Assembly: GCA_024233515.1 (NCBI GenBank) | Contig: JACKPO010000003.1 | Location: forward strand, 135,083 to 199,082 | DNA from: Chlamydiales bacterium | Lineage (GTDB): Bacteria; Chlamydiota; Chlamydiia; Chlamydiales; Simkaniaceae | DNA length: 64,000 nt | Direction: 5' to 3' | In this document: positions 1-6,270 of the stretch, one piece after another | How positions within the stretch are numbered: position 1 is the stretch's first letter | Layout: every line of letters starts with the position of its first letter | Position numbers and translations under genes: made by a program | The notes under the pieces: model-generated | What the model was told of the DNA's origin: nothing | Seen by the model: the letters and a program-made list of their open reading frames with translations, nothing else | The model's database searches: none

Positions 1-772
1 CAAAGGGTGCCGTCGACTCCTGCAGCTGCGGCATCGGGATGACTCCCATGATCGCTACAGTGCTCAAAATATAGACGATGGCCGTCAGTCCTGTTCCTAA
101 AATCGTTGCTCTTGGAATCGTCTTTTTCGGATCTTTCACATCATCGGCAGGGATCGATGCGGACTCCATCCCTAAAAAGGCCCACAACGTGAGCATCGCT
201 CCACCAGAGAGCGCAGAGAAGTTCGACTTCCCAGAGACATTAAAATACTGCAAATTCTGCGTATCGACAAAGAAGATCCCGATCACAGCGATCAAGATCA
301 GCGGAACAAATTTCAAGATCGTTAAGATGAGTTGAAAACTCCCCGCTAAATGGACCCCAACGATATTAACGAGGGTAAAGAACCAAACAACTCCTGCCGT
401 TACAAAAAACGCCATCAGGTCATTCTGAGCAAGCTCAGGGAAAAACGTCGCTAAATACCCCGTGAAGGCCACCGCAATCGCGGCATTTCCGACCCACATG
501 TAGATCCAGTAGTTATAGGCCACCTGAAAGCCCACAAAGCTTCCAAATCCCTCCTTACAATAGATGTAAGGCCCCCCTGTTTTGGGGAACATTGTGCTCA
601 ATTTCGCAAAAACCATCGCGAGAAGCATCGCACCCACCGCAGTGGCGCACCAACTGAAAACGGTGATACTTCCAAAACTCGCCAGTGATGCAGGGAGCAA
701 AAAGACCCCTGATCCAATCATATTTCCCACGACAAGGGCCGTGAGCATCCAAACTCCTAACTTTTTATTCAT
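1..772 (-). CDS. APC-family amino acid permease (C-terminus cut off by window edge)
   Basis: Inner-membrane amino-acid transporter of the APC superfamily. The visible 257 residues start at the ATG at 772, reading MNKKLGVWMLTALVVGNMIG. The glycine-rich GNMIGSGVFLLP stretch is the family's first-helix substrate/backbone-binding signature, and at least six hydrophobic helices follow. Chlamydiae carry an arginine/agmatine antiporter (AaxC) of this family, so that is one candidate, but the substrate cannot be read from this fragment. It is encoded on the same strand as and downstream of the GMP reductase, with a 64-bp hairpin (824-887) in the 162-bp gap. The frame is open to the window edge, so the gene continues to the left. 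Confidence 0.8.
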   Translation of the reverse strand, partial: MNKKLGVWMLTALVVGNMIGSGVFLLPASLASFGSITVFSWCATAVGAMLLAMVFAKLSTMFPKTGGPYIYCKEGFGSFVGFQVAYNYWIYMWVGNAAIAVAFTGYLATFFPELAQNDLMAFFVTAGVVWFFTLVNIVGVHLAGSFQLILTILKFVPLILIAVIGIFFVDTQNLQYFNVSGKSNFSALSGGAMLTLWAFLGMESASIPADDVKDPKKTIPRATILGTGLTAIVYILSTVAIMGVIPMPQLQESTAPF

Positions 773-823
773 GAATCCATCCGTAAACGATATTATTAAT
801 AATTTTCAGAATTTTCCCACAGA

Positions 824-887
824 TTTTTGCAGTTCTATTTGATGACATTGTCCAAGAAGACAAGGCATTCAAATAGAACTGCAAAAA
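824..887. repeat. 64-bp hairpin element, copy 1 (conserved core, variable arms)
   Basis: A perfect 19-bp inverted repeat (TTTTTGCAGTTCTATTTGA and its complement) encloses a 26-nt core containing ACATTGTCCAA and GACAAGG. A second 64-bp hairpin at 57771-57834 has the same core but different arm sequence, with both arms changed together. It lies between two minus-strand genes. No T-run follows the stem in the direction of those genes, so it is not an ordinary intrinsic terminator. It could be a structured RNA or a small inserted element. Confidence 0.7.
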
Positions 888-934
888 GATGTAGAAAAAA
901 TGGAAAGGATAAATGACAGCGTTTGCGGATGGGT

Positions 935-1951
935 TCATAAAGGCCTTGGCTTACTCTCCGTTACGTAATTCCCTGTCACTTCTACAAATTCAGCTTTTCG
1001 CTGGAGTTCTTTAATACTGCGTGCTCCGCCATAGGTTAATCCGCTGCGAAGTCCCCCTAAGAGTTGATCGATTACATCGACTGCGGATCCTGAGACAGGG
1101 GCCCAAAAATCGGCACCCTCTGCTACGGTTTTCTCTTTCAGTCCACCATAGAAATCTGTTTGGAAATCTTCACTTGCTTGCCCGCGGTATTTCGCTTTAC
1201 CGTCTTTTTTTTCAGCCGCACTTTCTTCTGTCAGTGCGAAGAGTTTTCCCATCATCACGCTGCTCGCACCTGCAGCGAGCGCTAAAACAACATCCTTACT
1301 CGTCCGGATGCCCCCATCGGCAATCAACGGAACGCGTAGTTTTTCAGCCACCTGAGCGCATTCAAAAATCGCCGTAAACTGGGGCACCCCAAATCCGGTA
1401 ATCATCCGCGTTGTACACGCTGCGCCTGGTCCGATTCCTACCTTCACAGCATCGGCGCCCGCATTCACTAAATCTTGGTAGGCCATCGCCGTACAAACAT
1501 TACCGGCAATCACTTCTTTGTCGGGATGAGAACGTTTGAGCTCCTCAATAAATCCAAGCATCTGCATCGAATGGCCATGAGCGACATCAACACAGACTCC
1601 TCCTGCACCTAGATCGAAGAGCTTCTGCGCCTCTTTCAGCTTTTCCTTCCCAATGCCGCAGCTGATGAAGGTCTTGTCCCCATATTTCTTCACCCACCTT
1701 TCCTGCACGCTAAAATCAGCCGTAAAACGGTGGAAGATCGGGACCGAACCCTTCTCGATCAAAATGTCAGCAAGCTTCTCAGAAATGGTTGTGTCCATAT
1801 TGGAACACAGCAAGGGGATCCCAAGCTTCCGCTTCGTCGTGAGCCAGGAGTCCAGCTCCGGCTCGGTCCGTGATGGGACATTATTGAACTGAGGGACGAG
1901 GGCCACATCGTCGAATGTATACCCCTTTTCAAACTGATAACTCTTAGCCAC
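935..1951 (-). CDS. guaC: GMP reductase / IMP dehydrogenase-family oxidoreductase
   Basis: TIM-barrel purine nucleotide oxidoreductase of 338 residues. The catalytic cysteine loop is [20 protein letters not shown] near residues 172-191. A phosphate-binding ADGGI and a [12 protein letters not shown] segment follow near residues 210 and 298. There is no CBS domain insertion, and the length matches GMP reductase (about 345) better than IMP dehydrogenase (about 480). The YGG..EKTVAEG and LGGLRS regions also look GMP-reductase-like. The expected reaction is NADPH-dependent conversion of GMP to IMP. The start is a GTG at 1951 with AGGAG 9 nt upstream. IMP dehydrogenase activity cannot be excluded from sequence alone. 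Confidence 0.78.
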   Translation of the reverse strand: MAKSYQFEKGYTFDDVALVPQFNNVPSRTEPELDSWLTTKRKLGIPLLCSNMDTTISEKLADILIEKGSVPIFHRFTADFSVQERWVKKYGDKTFISCGIGKEKLKEAQKLFDLGAGGVCVDVAHGHSMQMLGFIEELKRSHPDKEVIAGNVCTAMAYQDLVNAGADAVKVGIGPGAACTTRMITGFGVPQFTAIFECAQVAEKLRVPLIADGGIRTSKDVVLALAAGASSVMMGKLFALTEESAAEKKDGKAKYRGQASEDFQTDFYGGLKEKTVAEGADFWAPVSGSAVDVIDQLLGGLRSGLTYGGARSIKELQRKAEFVEVTGNYVTESKPRPL

Positions 1952-2012
1952 TTGATTAATCTCCTAAAAACTCTCACTATAGAAGAAAGAAGAGAAAAAA
2001 GGAAAAGAAAAT

Positions 2013-2041
2013 TTGATTTCCGTTCCAATTAAGCATATGTT
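2013..2041 (+). promoter_or_regulatory. candidate sigma70-type promoter for the glycosyltransferase
   Basis: TTGATT and TATGTT are separated by 17 bp. The predicted start of transcription is near 2048, only a few bases before the ATG at 2054. Purely a sequence match in a short divergent gap, so weak. Confidence 0.3.
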
Positions 2042-2053
2042 ATGATGGGACCT

Positions 2054-2809
2054 ATGATTAGTGTCACGATTTTAACGAAGAATAATGAGGAGACCCTTGG
2101 CTCGGTCCTTGAGTCGGTCAAGGAATTCGATGAGGTGGTGATCCTCGATACAGGCTCGACCGATACGACCCTTGAGATTGCAGAGATCTATCCCAATGTA
2201 AAGATCTTTCACTCTCCCTTTACCGGTTTTGGTCCTCTCCATAATTTGGCGGCGTATCATGCGAGCCATGATTGGATCCTTTCCCTCGATAGCGATGAGG
2301 TGATGACTTCTGAGCTCGCTGAGGAAATTTTGGCGCTCCAGCTCGATCCAAAACGGGTCTATTCGTTCCCCTTCAACAACTACTTCAATGGAAAGCATAT
2401 CAAGTGGTGCGGCTGGTATCCTGACCGCCACGTCCGCCTCTACAACAAGCGAACTACCTCGTTCACCGATGATAAGGTCCATGAGCGGATCCAAACGACC
2501 AACTTAAGCGAAGTGAAACTTAAGTTCCCTGTAAAACACTACTCATATCGGACCGTCTCTGATTTTCTCAGGAAGATGGAGATCTATTCGAACCTCTTTG
2601 CGCAGCAAAACGCTCACAAAAAAACATCCTCCTTCCCCAAAGCTCTCCTCCATGGGGGATTTGCCTTTTTTAAGTCCTATGTTCTAAAACGGGGATTTAT
2701 GGGAGGGAAAGAGGGATATCTCATCTCTCTCTATAACGGACAAACCGCCTTTTATAAGTATTTAAAGTTGGCTTATGCTTCTCGCGCTCCTTTATCACAA
2801 GATCGGTAA
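2054..2809 (+). CDS. family 2 glycosyltransferase (WaaE/LpcC-like)
   Basis: GT-A fold glycosyltransferase of about 251 residues, probably acting at the cytoplasmic face on an LPS core or similar glycan. The N-terminus MISVTILTKNNEETL is typical of family 2. ILDTGSTDTT and a DSDE metal-binding motif near residues 78-81 follow. The segment KHIKWCGWYPDRHVRLYNK is characteristic of the WaaE-like subgroup that adds a sugar to the inner core of LPS. ATGs at 2042 and 2045 are possible alternatives, but the family normally starts at the MISV methionine. The 3' end overlaps the deacetylase gene by 35 nt, suggesting translational coupling and a shared pathway. Confidence 0.82.
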   Translation: MISVTILTKNNEETLGSVLESVKEFDEVVILDTGSTDTTLEIAEIYPNVKIFHSPFTGFGPLHNLAAYHASHDWILSLDSDEVMTSELAEEILALQLDPKRVYSFPFNNYFNGKHIKWCGWYPDRHVRLYNKRTTSFTDDKVHERIQTTNLSEVKLKFPVKHYSYRTVSDFLRKMEIYSNLFAQQNAHKKTSSFPKALLHGGFAFFKSYVLKRGFMGGKEGYLISLYNGQTAFYKYLKLAYASRAPLSQDR

Positions 2810-3509
2810 CACAAAATATGGCAACTCAATAGAGATGCTTGAAGCGCATTTCCAAGAGATTGCTAAGCGTTACACCACGGTCCTCCCTGGAGAGCCCCTT
2901 CCTAAAGGGCTTTCTGTTTGCCTTACCTTTGATGACGCGTTTTTCGATTTCTACCACTTGATCTTCCCCCTCTTGAAAAAGTACCACCTTAAAGCTCTCC
3001 TCGCCGTCCCCACAGCTTTTATTCCAGATAAGACCACCCTCTCTCCCATGGAGCGCCTCGAAAAGATCCGTACCTTTTCCGATCATGCCCCTCCGATTCC
3101 TTCTCCTGCTTTTTGCACATGGTCTGAACTGAAAGAACTTTCCCTTTTGCCCCTGATCCAAATCGCTTCCCATTCGATTCATCACCGCCCCTTGACCGCT
3201 CCACGCATCGACCCTGAACATGAATACCTCGAGTCTAAAAAAATGCTCGAAGCTAAGCTCGGCATCCCCATTACCTCTTTTGTCTACCCTTACGGCAAAA
3301 TGAACCCTTCAGCTCACGACCTTGCCAAAAAGCACTATCTGCACATCTTTCGGATCGGTAATGCTCTTAATAAAAATTGGCATAACACCAACTCTCTTCT
3401 CTACCGGGTCAACGCCGATCAGCTCCCTCATCCGCGTACCCCTTTTCGCCCTCTCGCACACTTGAAACACCATACTCGCTATCTCCTTAACACCGTACGG
3501 GGAAAATAA
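2775..3509 (+). CDS. polysaccharide deacetylase (NodB-homology, carbohydrate esterase 4)
   Basis: A 244-residue member of the NodB-like deacetylase family. LTFDDAFFDFY near residues 50-60 supplies the two aspartates of motif 1, and SHSIHH near residues 136-141 is the metal-binding HxxxH motif 2. FVYPYGKMN near residue 172 is the motif 3 equivalent. No clear signal peptide is visible, so a cytoplasmic role is likely. It begins inside the 3' end of the glycosyltransferase gene, so the two probably modify the same glycan, for example removing an acetyl group from a sugar. The exact substrate is unknown. Confidence 0.78.
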   Translation: MLLALLYHKIGNTKYGNSIEMLEAHFQEIAKRYTTVLPGEPLPKGLSVCLTFDDAFFDFYHLIFPLLKKYHLKALLAVPTAFIPDKTTLSPMERLEKIRTFSDHAPPIPSPAFCTWSELKELSLLPLIQIASHSIHHRPLTAPRIDPEHEYLESKKMLEAKLGIPITSFVYPYGKMNPSAHDLAKKHYLHIFRIGNALNKNWHNTNSLLYRVNADQLPHPRTPFRPLAHLKHHTRYLLNTVRGK

Positions 3510-3586
3510 TACGCACTCCCTGGATCCACAGCTACCGTTTCAAAACAAACGGGACACTCGAGCGCTTGAATATTTTGTATTTCCAT
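3479..3586 (-). CDS. very small CPxC protein, possibly a truncated CPXCG-type zinc-ribbon protein
   Basis: A 35-residue ORF beginning MEIQNIQALECPVCFETVAV. A strong GGAGG lies 8 nt upstream of the ATG at 3586, which argues that it is translated. ECPVCFE followed by VDPGS resembles the N-terminal half of CPXCG cysteine-rich proteins (CPxCGE...DPS..., then a second CxxC). Here the second cysteine pair is missing and the ORF ends in PRTVLRR, inside the end of the deacetylase gene on the other strand. It is either a decayed gene or a short genuine protein. Confidence 0.4.
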   Translation of the reverse strand: MEIQNIQALECPVCFETVAVDPGSAYYFPRTVLRR

Positions 3587-3709
3587 TATCATTTCCTCCG
3601 TAAAACCCGCATAGCTTAACACCTTAAAAACTTTTTTGTAAAAAATTCTTGGCAGAATTATGCAAAACAGCATAGGTTGGGAATTAACAACGACCTCTGG
3701 AGGTACGCG

Positions 3710-3883
3710 ATGCTCTATGATCAACTCATCGAAGAGATCAATGAAGAAGGAATTTCTGACAGCACCCGCGCTGAAAGAATCGAAAAGCTAAAAGAGTACA
3801 TCAAAGCAGAGGCCCACCTGCACGATGATCATGGCTCCGCTATCATCGGCTCGCGCGCCGGCCCTCCCCACTTCGAAGACTAA
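3710..3883 (+). CDS. small acidic hypothetical protein
   Basis: 57 residues, starting MLYDQLIEEINEEGISDSTR. A perfect GGAGG sits 6 nt upstream of the ATG at 3710, which decides this start over an in-frame ATG at 3677. The first 40 residues are predicted to be helical and charged; the tail is HDDHGSAIIGSRAGPPHFED. No known domain is recognised. It stands alone between the short CPxC ORF and the AbiEi-like gene. Confidence 0.55.
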   Translation: MLYDQLIEEINEEGISDSTRAERIEKLKEYIKAEAHLHDDHGSAIIGSRAGPPHFED

Positions 3884-3965
3884 TCGCCTGAGCTTTCCCT
3901 ATAGAAATTTGCAAGTTGTTTGAATGACTTTCTCATACCTGATACAGAATATTCAACAGGTAACT

Positions 3966-4037
3966 TCAGCGGCGTTCCTCGATGTCTAAAGACTGAAGTA
4001 CGGAACGAATCAAAGCTTTAAAGGAATGATAGTTCAT
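3966..4037 (-). pseudogene. possible remnant of a second gene coupled to the AbiEi-like antitoxin
   Basis: An ATG at 4037 overlaps the TGA of the upstream gene (ATGA), the usual arrangement for a coupled second gene. The ORF stops after 23 codons (MNYHSFKALIRSVLQSLDIE, then ERR). Another frame stays open for about 40 codons up to about 3880 (…TPLKLPVEYSVSGMRKSFKQ…), which suggests a degraded gene. In AbiE systems this position holds the AbiEii nucleotidyltransferase toxin, but the remnant is too short to identify. Confidence 0.3.
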
Positions 4038-4624
4038 TCCAACAAAGATAAGACATAGGGAGATATATTGACCCGAAGTTTTTTTGAGTAATCTTTGAGT
4101 TTTCGAAGATCAGGCTTGATCTTCTTTTCATGAAGATAGGATTTTAAGGCCTTAATGGCTATTTCAAGACTCAAATAACGAAATGCATCAATAACACATC
4201 GTTCCCGATTAAAAATAGAGAGTTCAAGTCCTCCTATCTCAACCTTTGTAACACCGATAGAAATTGTTCGCATTCTAATAATCCGCGTATGTGGACGTTT
4301 GGGAGCTCGCTTTGCGTGGGGAAGCGCAATCCAACACTCTCTTGGAATTTCGTCAGTAAGCCCATAGTAGCTAAGTGCAGAGATCAAACAAATCACACTT
4401 TCAGGAATACTCAATGCAACACGCGCTAATTCCTCTAGTTGGGGCTCAATATGACTTATAGATTCCGCACAGGAATAGATCCCTTTTCCAAGCTTTTTCA
4501 ATAAGCCTATTTGCTCATAATAAGCCAGGGCATGACGTGGAACCCCTAGCCCCATGGCTTCTTTAACAGTGAATGCAGGCTTCAGAAGGAGCCTATTTAA
4601 TGCACGATCATATTTTGTTCTCAT
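4034..4624 (-). CDS. AbiEi-family antitoxin / transcriptional regulator, apparently without toxin
   Basis: 196 residues. The N-terminal winged-helix region, AFTVKEAMGLGVPRHALAYY, then GLLKKLGKGIYS, is the N-terminal domain of type IV antitoxins of the AbiEi class. The central SALSYYGLTDEIPRECWIALP segment (residues 85-105) matches the family's conserved core (usually LhxxGLTDxxP). Family members repress their own promoters by binding inverted repeats. A perfect 22-bp inverted repeat lies only 6 bp upstream of the start codon. The expected AbiEii toxin gene downstream is absent or reduced to a stub (3966-4037). The function is therefore probably repression or a leftover antidote. Confidence 0.72.
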   Translation of the reverse strand: MRTKYDRALNRLLLKPAFTVKEAMGLGVPRHALAYYEQIGLLKKLGKGIYSCAESISHIEPQLEELARVALSIPESVICLISALSYYGLTDEIPRECWIALPHAKRAPKRPHTRIIRMRTISIGVTKVEIGGLELSIFNRERCVIDAFRYLSLEIAIKALKSYLHEKKIKPDLRKLKDYSKKLRVNISPYVLSLLE

Positions 4625-4630
4625 ACCTGT

Positions 4631-4679
4631 ATTCTACAAAAAGCACCCAATTAAGTCAATTGGGTGCTTTTTGTAGAAT
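4631..4679. promoter_or_regulatory. perfect 22-bp inverted repeat upstream of the AbiEi-like gene
   Basis: Arms ATTCTACAAAAAGCACCCAA+TT and its exact complement are separated by a 5-nt spacer. It sits between the tRNAs and the AbiEi-like gene, ending 6 bp before the start codon. The best guess is an autoregulatory operator, or a hairpin that masks or terminates transcription. AbiEi proteins are known to bind inverted repeats in their own promoters. Confidence 0.6.
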
Positions 4680-4866
4680 TTGCCCAAATAGAGCGTAAGT
4701 GACTATTCACTTGCATTTTGAAGAAAACAGTGGCGAGATTTTTGCATGAGTTTTTCATTCGAACTTGACGGCTACCCCTCAATGGGGTAGTCGAAAGATG
4801 GAAGGGAAAAATCAGGTTAAAAGATGGGTGCTGGATCTACAAAAGGGAAGATATTTCTAATACACA

Positions 4867-4939
4867 TAGCGGCACTCGGACTCGAACCAAGGACCTGCGG
4901 ATTATGATTCCGTTGCTCTACCAACTGAGCTATGCCGCC
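4867..4939 (-). tRNA. tRNA with CAT anticodon (elongator Met; Ile2 possible)
   Basis: Reading the minus strand, a 73-nt cloverleaf begins GGCGGCATAGCTCAGTTGG and has anticodon loop ATCATAA, giving CAT. The acceptor stem pairs fully (with one G-T), the T-loop is TTCGAGT, and CCA is not encoded. It is clearly not the initiator, which is the next gene. Elongator Met is favoured, but the lysidine-modified tRNA-Ile2 also carries CAT and is hard to exclude by eye. Confidence 0.85.
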
Positions 4940-4950
4940 CCGGAAAAAAA

Positions 4951-5023
4951 TAGCGGGGGCAGGACTCGAACCTGCGGCCTTCGGGTTATGAGCCCGACGA
5001 GCTAACCACTGCTCCACCCCGCG
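4951..5023 (-). tRNA. initiator tRNA-fMet (CAT)
   Basis: A 73-nt cloverleaf on the minus strand starting CGCGGGGTGGAGCAGTGG. It has the three G-C pairs of the anticodon stem (GTCGGGCTCATAACCCGA) and a mismatched first acceptor position (C1 opposite T72), both hallmarks of the bacterial initiator. It lies 11 bp upstream of the other CAT tRNA and downstream of kdtA, so the two tRNAs are probably co-transcribed. Confidence 0.93.
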
Positions 5024-5052
5024 ACAATTAATGGGTAATGGTACCAACTACG

Positions 5053-6270
5053 CTATTTCTTCTCAAGAGAATTTATGCAATTCCATGTGCGGAAGGAGGC
5101 TCCCATCACTTTTTGAGCGTAGTGTTTCCCCTTTTCCCCCATGGAAGTGTGGGCGTTGGTGTCATTTAAAAGTTTTTCCACCACTTCTGTCAAATGGGAC
5201 GATTCAAGTTTTACACCGGCACCAGAATCGGTCAGACCTTTATCGAGATCGACCTGCCCAAACATATGAGGGCCATAGAGAGTCGGAACACCAAGTTTTG
5301 CGGGTTCGAAGATATCATGTCCCCCAATGTGTTTCACAAAGCTTCCCCCCACAATAGCTAGGGTGGAGATTTTGTAACATGCGGGAAGGACACCCATCTC
5401 ATCGACAATCCGGATTTGTGGATGATGAATAAGTTGTTTCACGCGGGCAAATCGTTCGGGATGACGAGGGACGATCAAGACTTTAAGGTTGGGGTCCATC
5501 GTGAGCGCTGGAATCAAGGCCTTATAAAGTAGCTCCTCTTCCCCTTCATGGGTTGAACCCAGTGTAATAACACGATCTTTAGGAGAAATGCGGTACCGCT
5601 TTTTTAGGGCTTCGAGATCCTCAGTCGGTGGGGGTGGGATGTCAAATTTCAAGTTCCCTGTCACGGTTAGTTTATCAGGTTGAATCCCTAGTTTTAAAAA
5701 CCGTTCGAGATAACTCTCTCCTTGGAGACAAAAGTGATCGATCGAATAAAAAATAGGGCGGCTAAAAAAGCGGACGGCAAGGTACCGCTTTAGGGATTTT
5801 TCAGAAAGCTTTCCGTTGACAACGATGATCTTGGCCCCAATCTTTTTCACCTCTTTCATGAGGTTAAACCAAAAGTCCCCTTCGACAAGAATCAAAAGAT
5901 CAGGCTGAAGCTTTTGCACAAACCCTCGGATGATCCATGAAAAATCAAGGGGAAGAAACCCAATCGCATCAGCGTCAGGGATCCGTTTCTTTGCTTCTTC
6001 TTGAGCCGTCTCTGTAATCGTTGTGACATAAATAAAGGCATCCGGGTGAGCTTTCCTCACGTGGGGAACAAGGGTCGAAAGGGCTTTTGTCTCTCCCATA
6101 GAAACAGCATGGAGCCAAATCAAAGGCTTTTTGATCCCTTTAGGAACGTCGGGAACAATCCGTGCAAAGAGACTCTTCCGGTACTTTTTCTTAAAGAGAT
6201 AGTCAAACAACAGCTTCGGGAAAGAGAGGATAAACAAAAGGTAGAGGGTGAGGTCGTAAAGGAAGGTCAT
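5053..6270 (-). CDS. kdtA: 3-deoxy-D-manno-octulosonic acid (KDO) transferase
   Basis: GT30 enzyme of 405 residues that transfers KDO from CMP-KDO to the lipid A precursor at the inner face of the inner membrane. An N-terminal membrane anchor (residues 3-27) is followed by HAVSMGETKA, which carries the catalytic glutamate, and by LVEGDFW. The C-terminal half has the GGSFVKHIGGHDIFEPAKL motif and GPHMFGQ near residues 335-370. Chlamydial homologues (GseA/WaaA) add several KDO units; the number here cannot be predicted. The start ATG overlaps the leuS stop by 4 nt, matching the leuS-gseA order known in Chlamydia. Confidence 0.93.
   Translation of the reverse strand: MTFLYDLTLYLLFILSFPKLLFDYLFKKKYRKSLFARIVPDVPKGIKKPLIWLHAVSMGETKALSTLVPHVRKAHPDAFIYVTTITETAQEEAKKRIPDADAIGFLPLDFSWIIRGFVQKLQPDLLILVEGDFWFNLMKEVKKIGAKIIVVNGKLSEKSLKRYLAVRFFSRPIFYSIDHFCLQGESYLERFLKLGIQPDKLTVTGNLKFDIPPPPTEDLEALKKRYRISPKDRVITLGSTHEGEEELLYKALIPALTMDPNLKVLIVPRHPERFARVKQLIHHPQIRIVDEMGVLPACYKISTLAIVGGSFVKHIGGHDIFEPAKLGVPTLYGPHMFGQVDLDKGLTDSGAGVKLESSHLTEVVEKLLNDTNAHTSMGEKGKHYAQKVMGASFRTWNCINSLEKK

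Noticed and set aside
78..842. Forward-strand ORFs at 78-335 and 582-842
   Set aside because: They lie antisense to the amino-acid permease, which has the conserved family motifs on the minus strand; shadows.
4770..4792. CTACCCCTCAATGGGGTAG hairpin as a terminator for the tRNAs
   Set aside because: No T-run follows on the transcribed strand; could be a processing signal but not supported.
4817..5047. ORF of 76 codons across the two CAT tRNAs
   Set aside because: The translated product is just tRNA sequence read as codons; no independent support.
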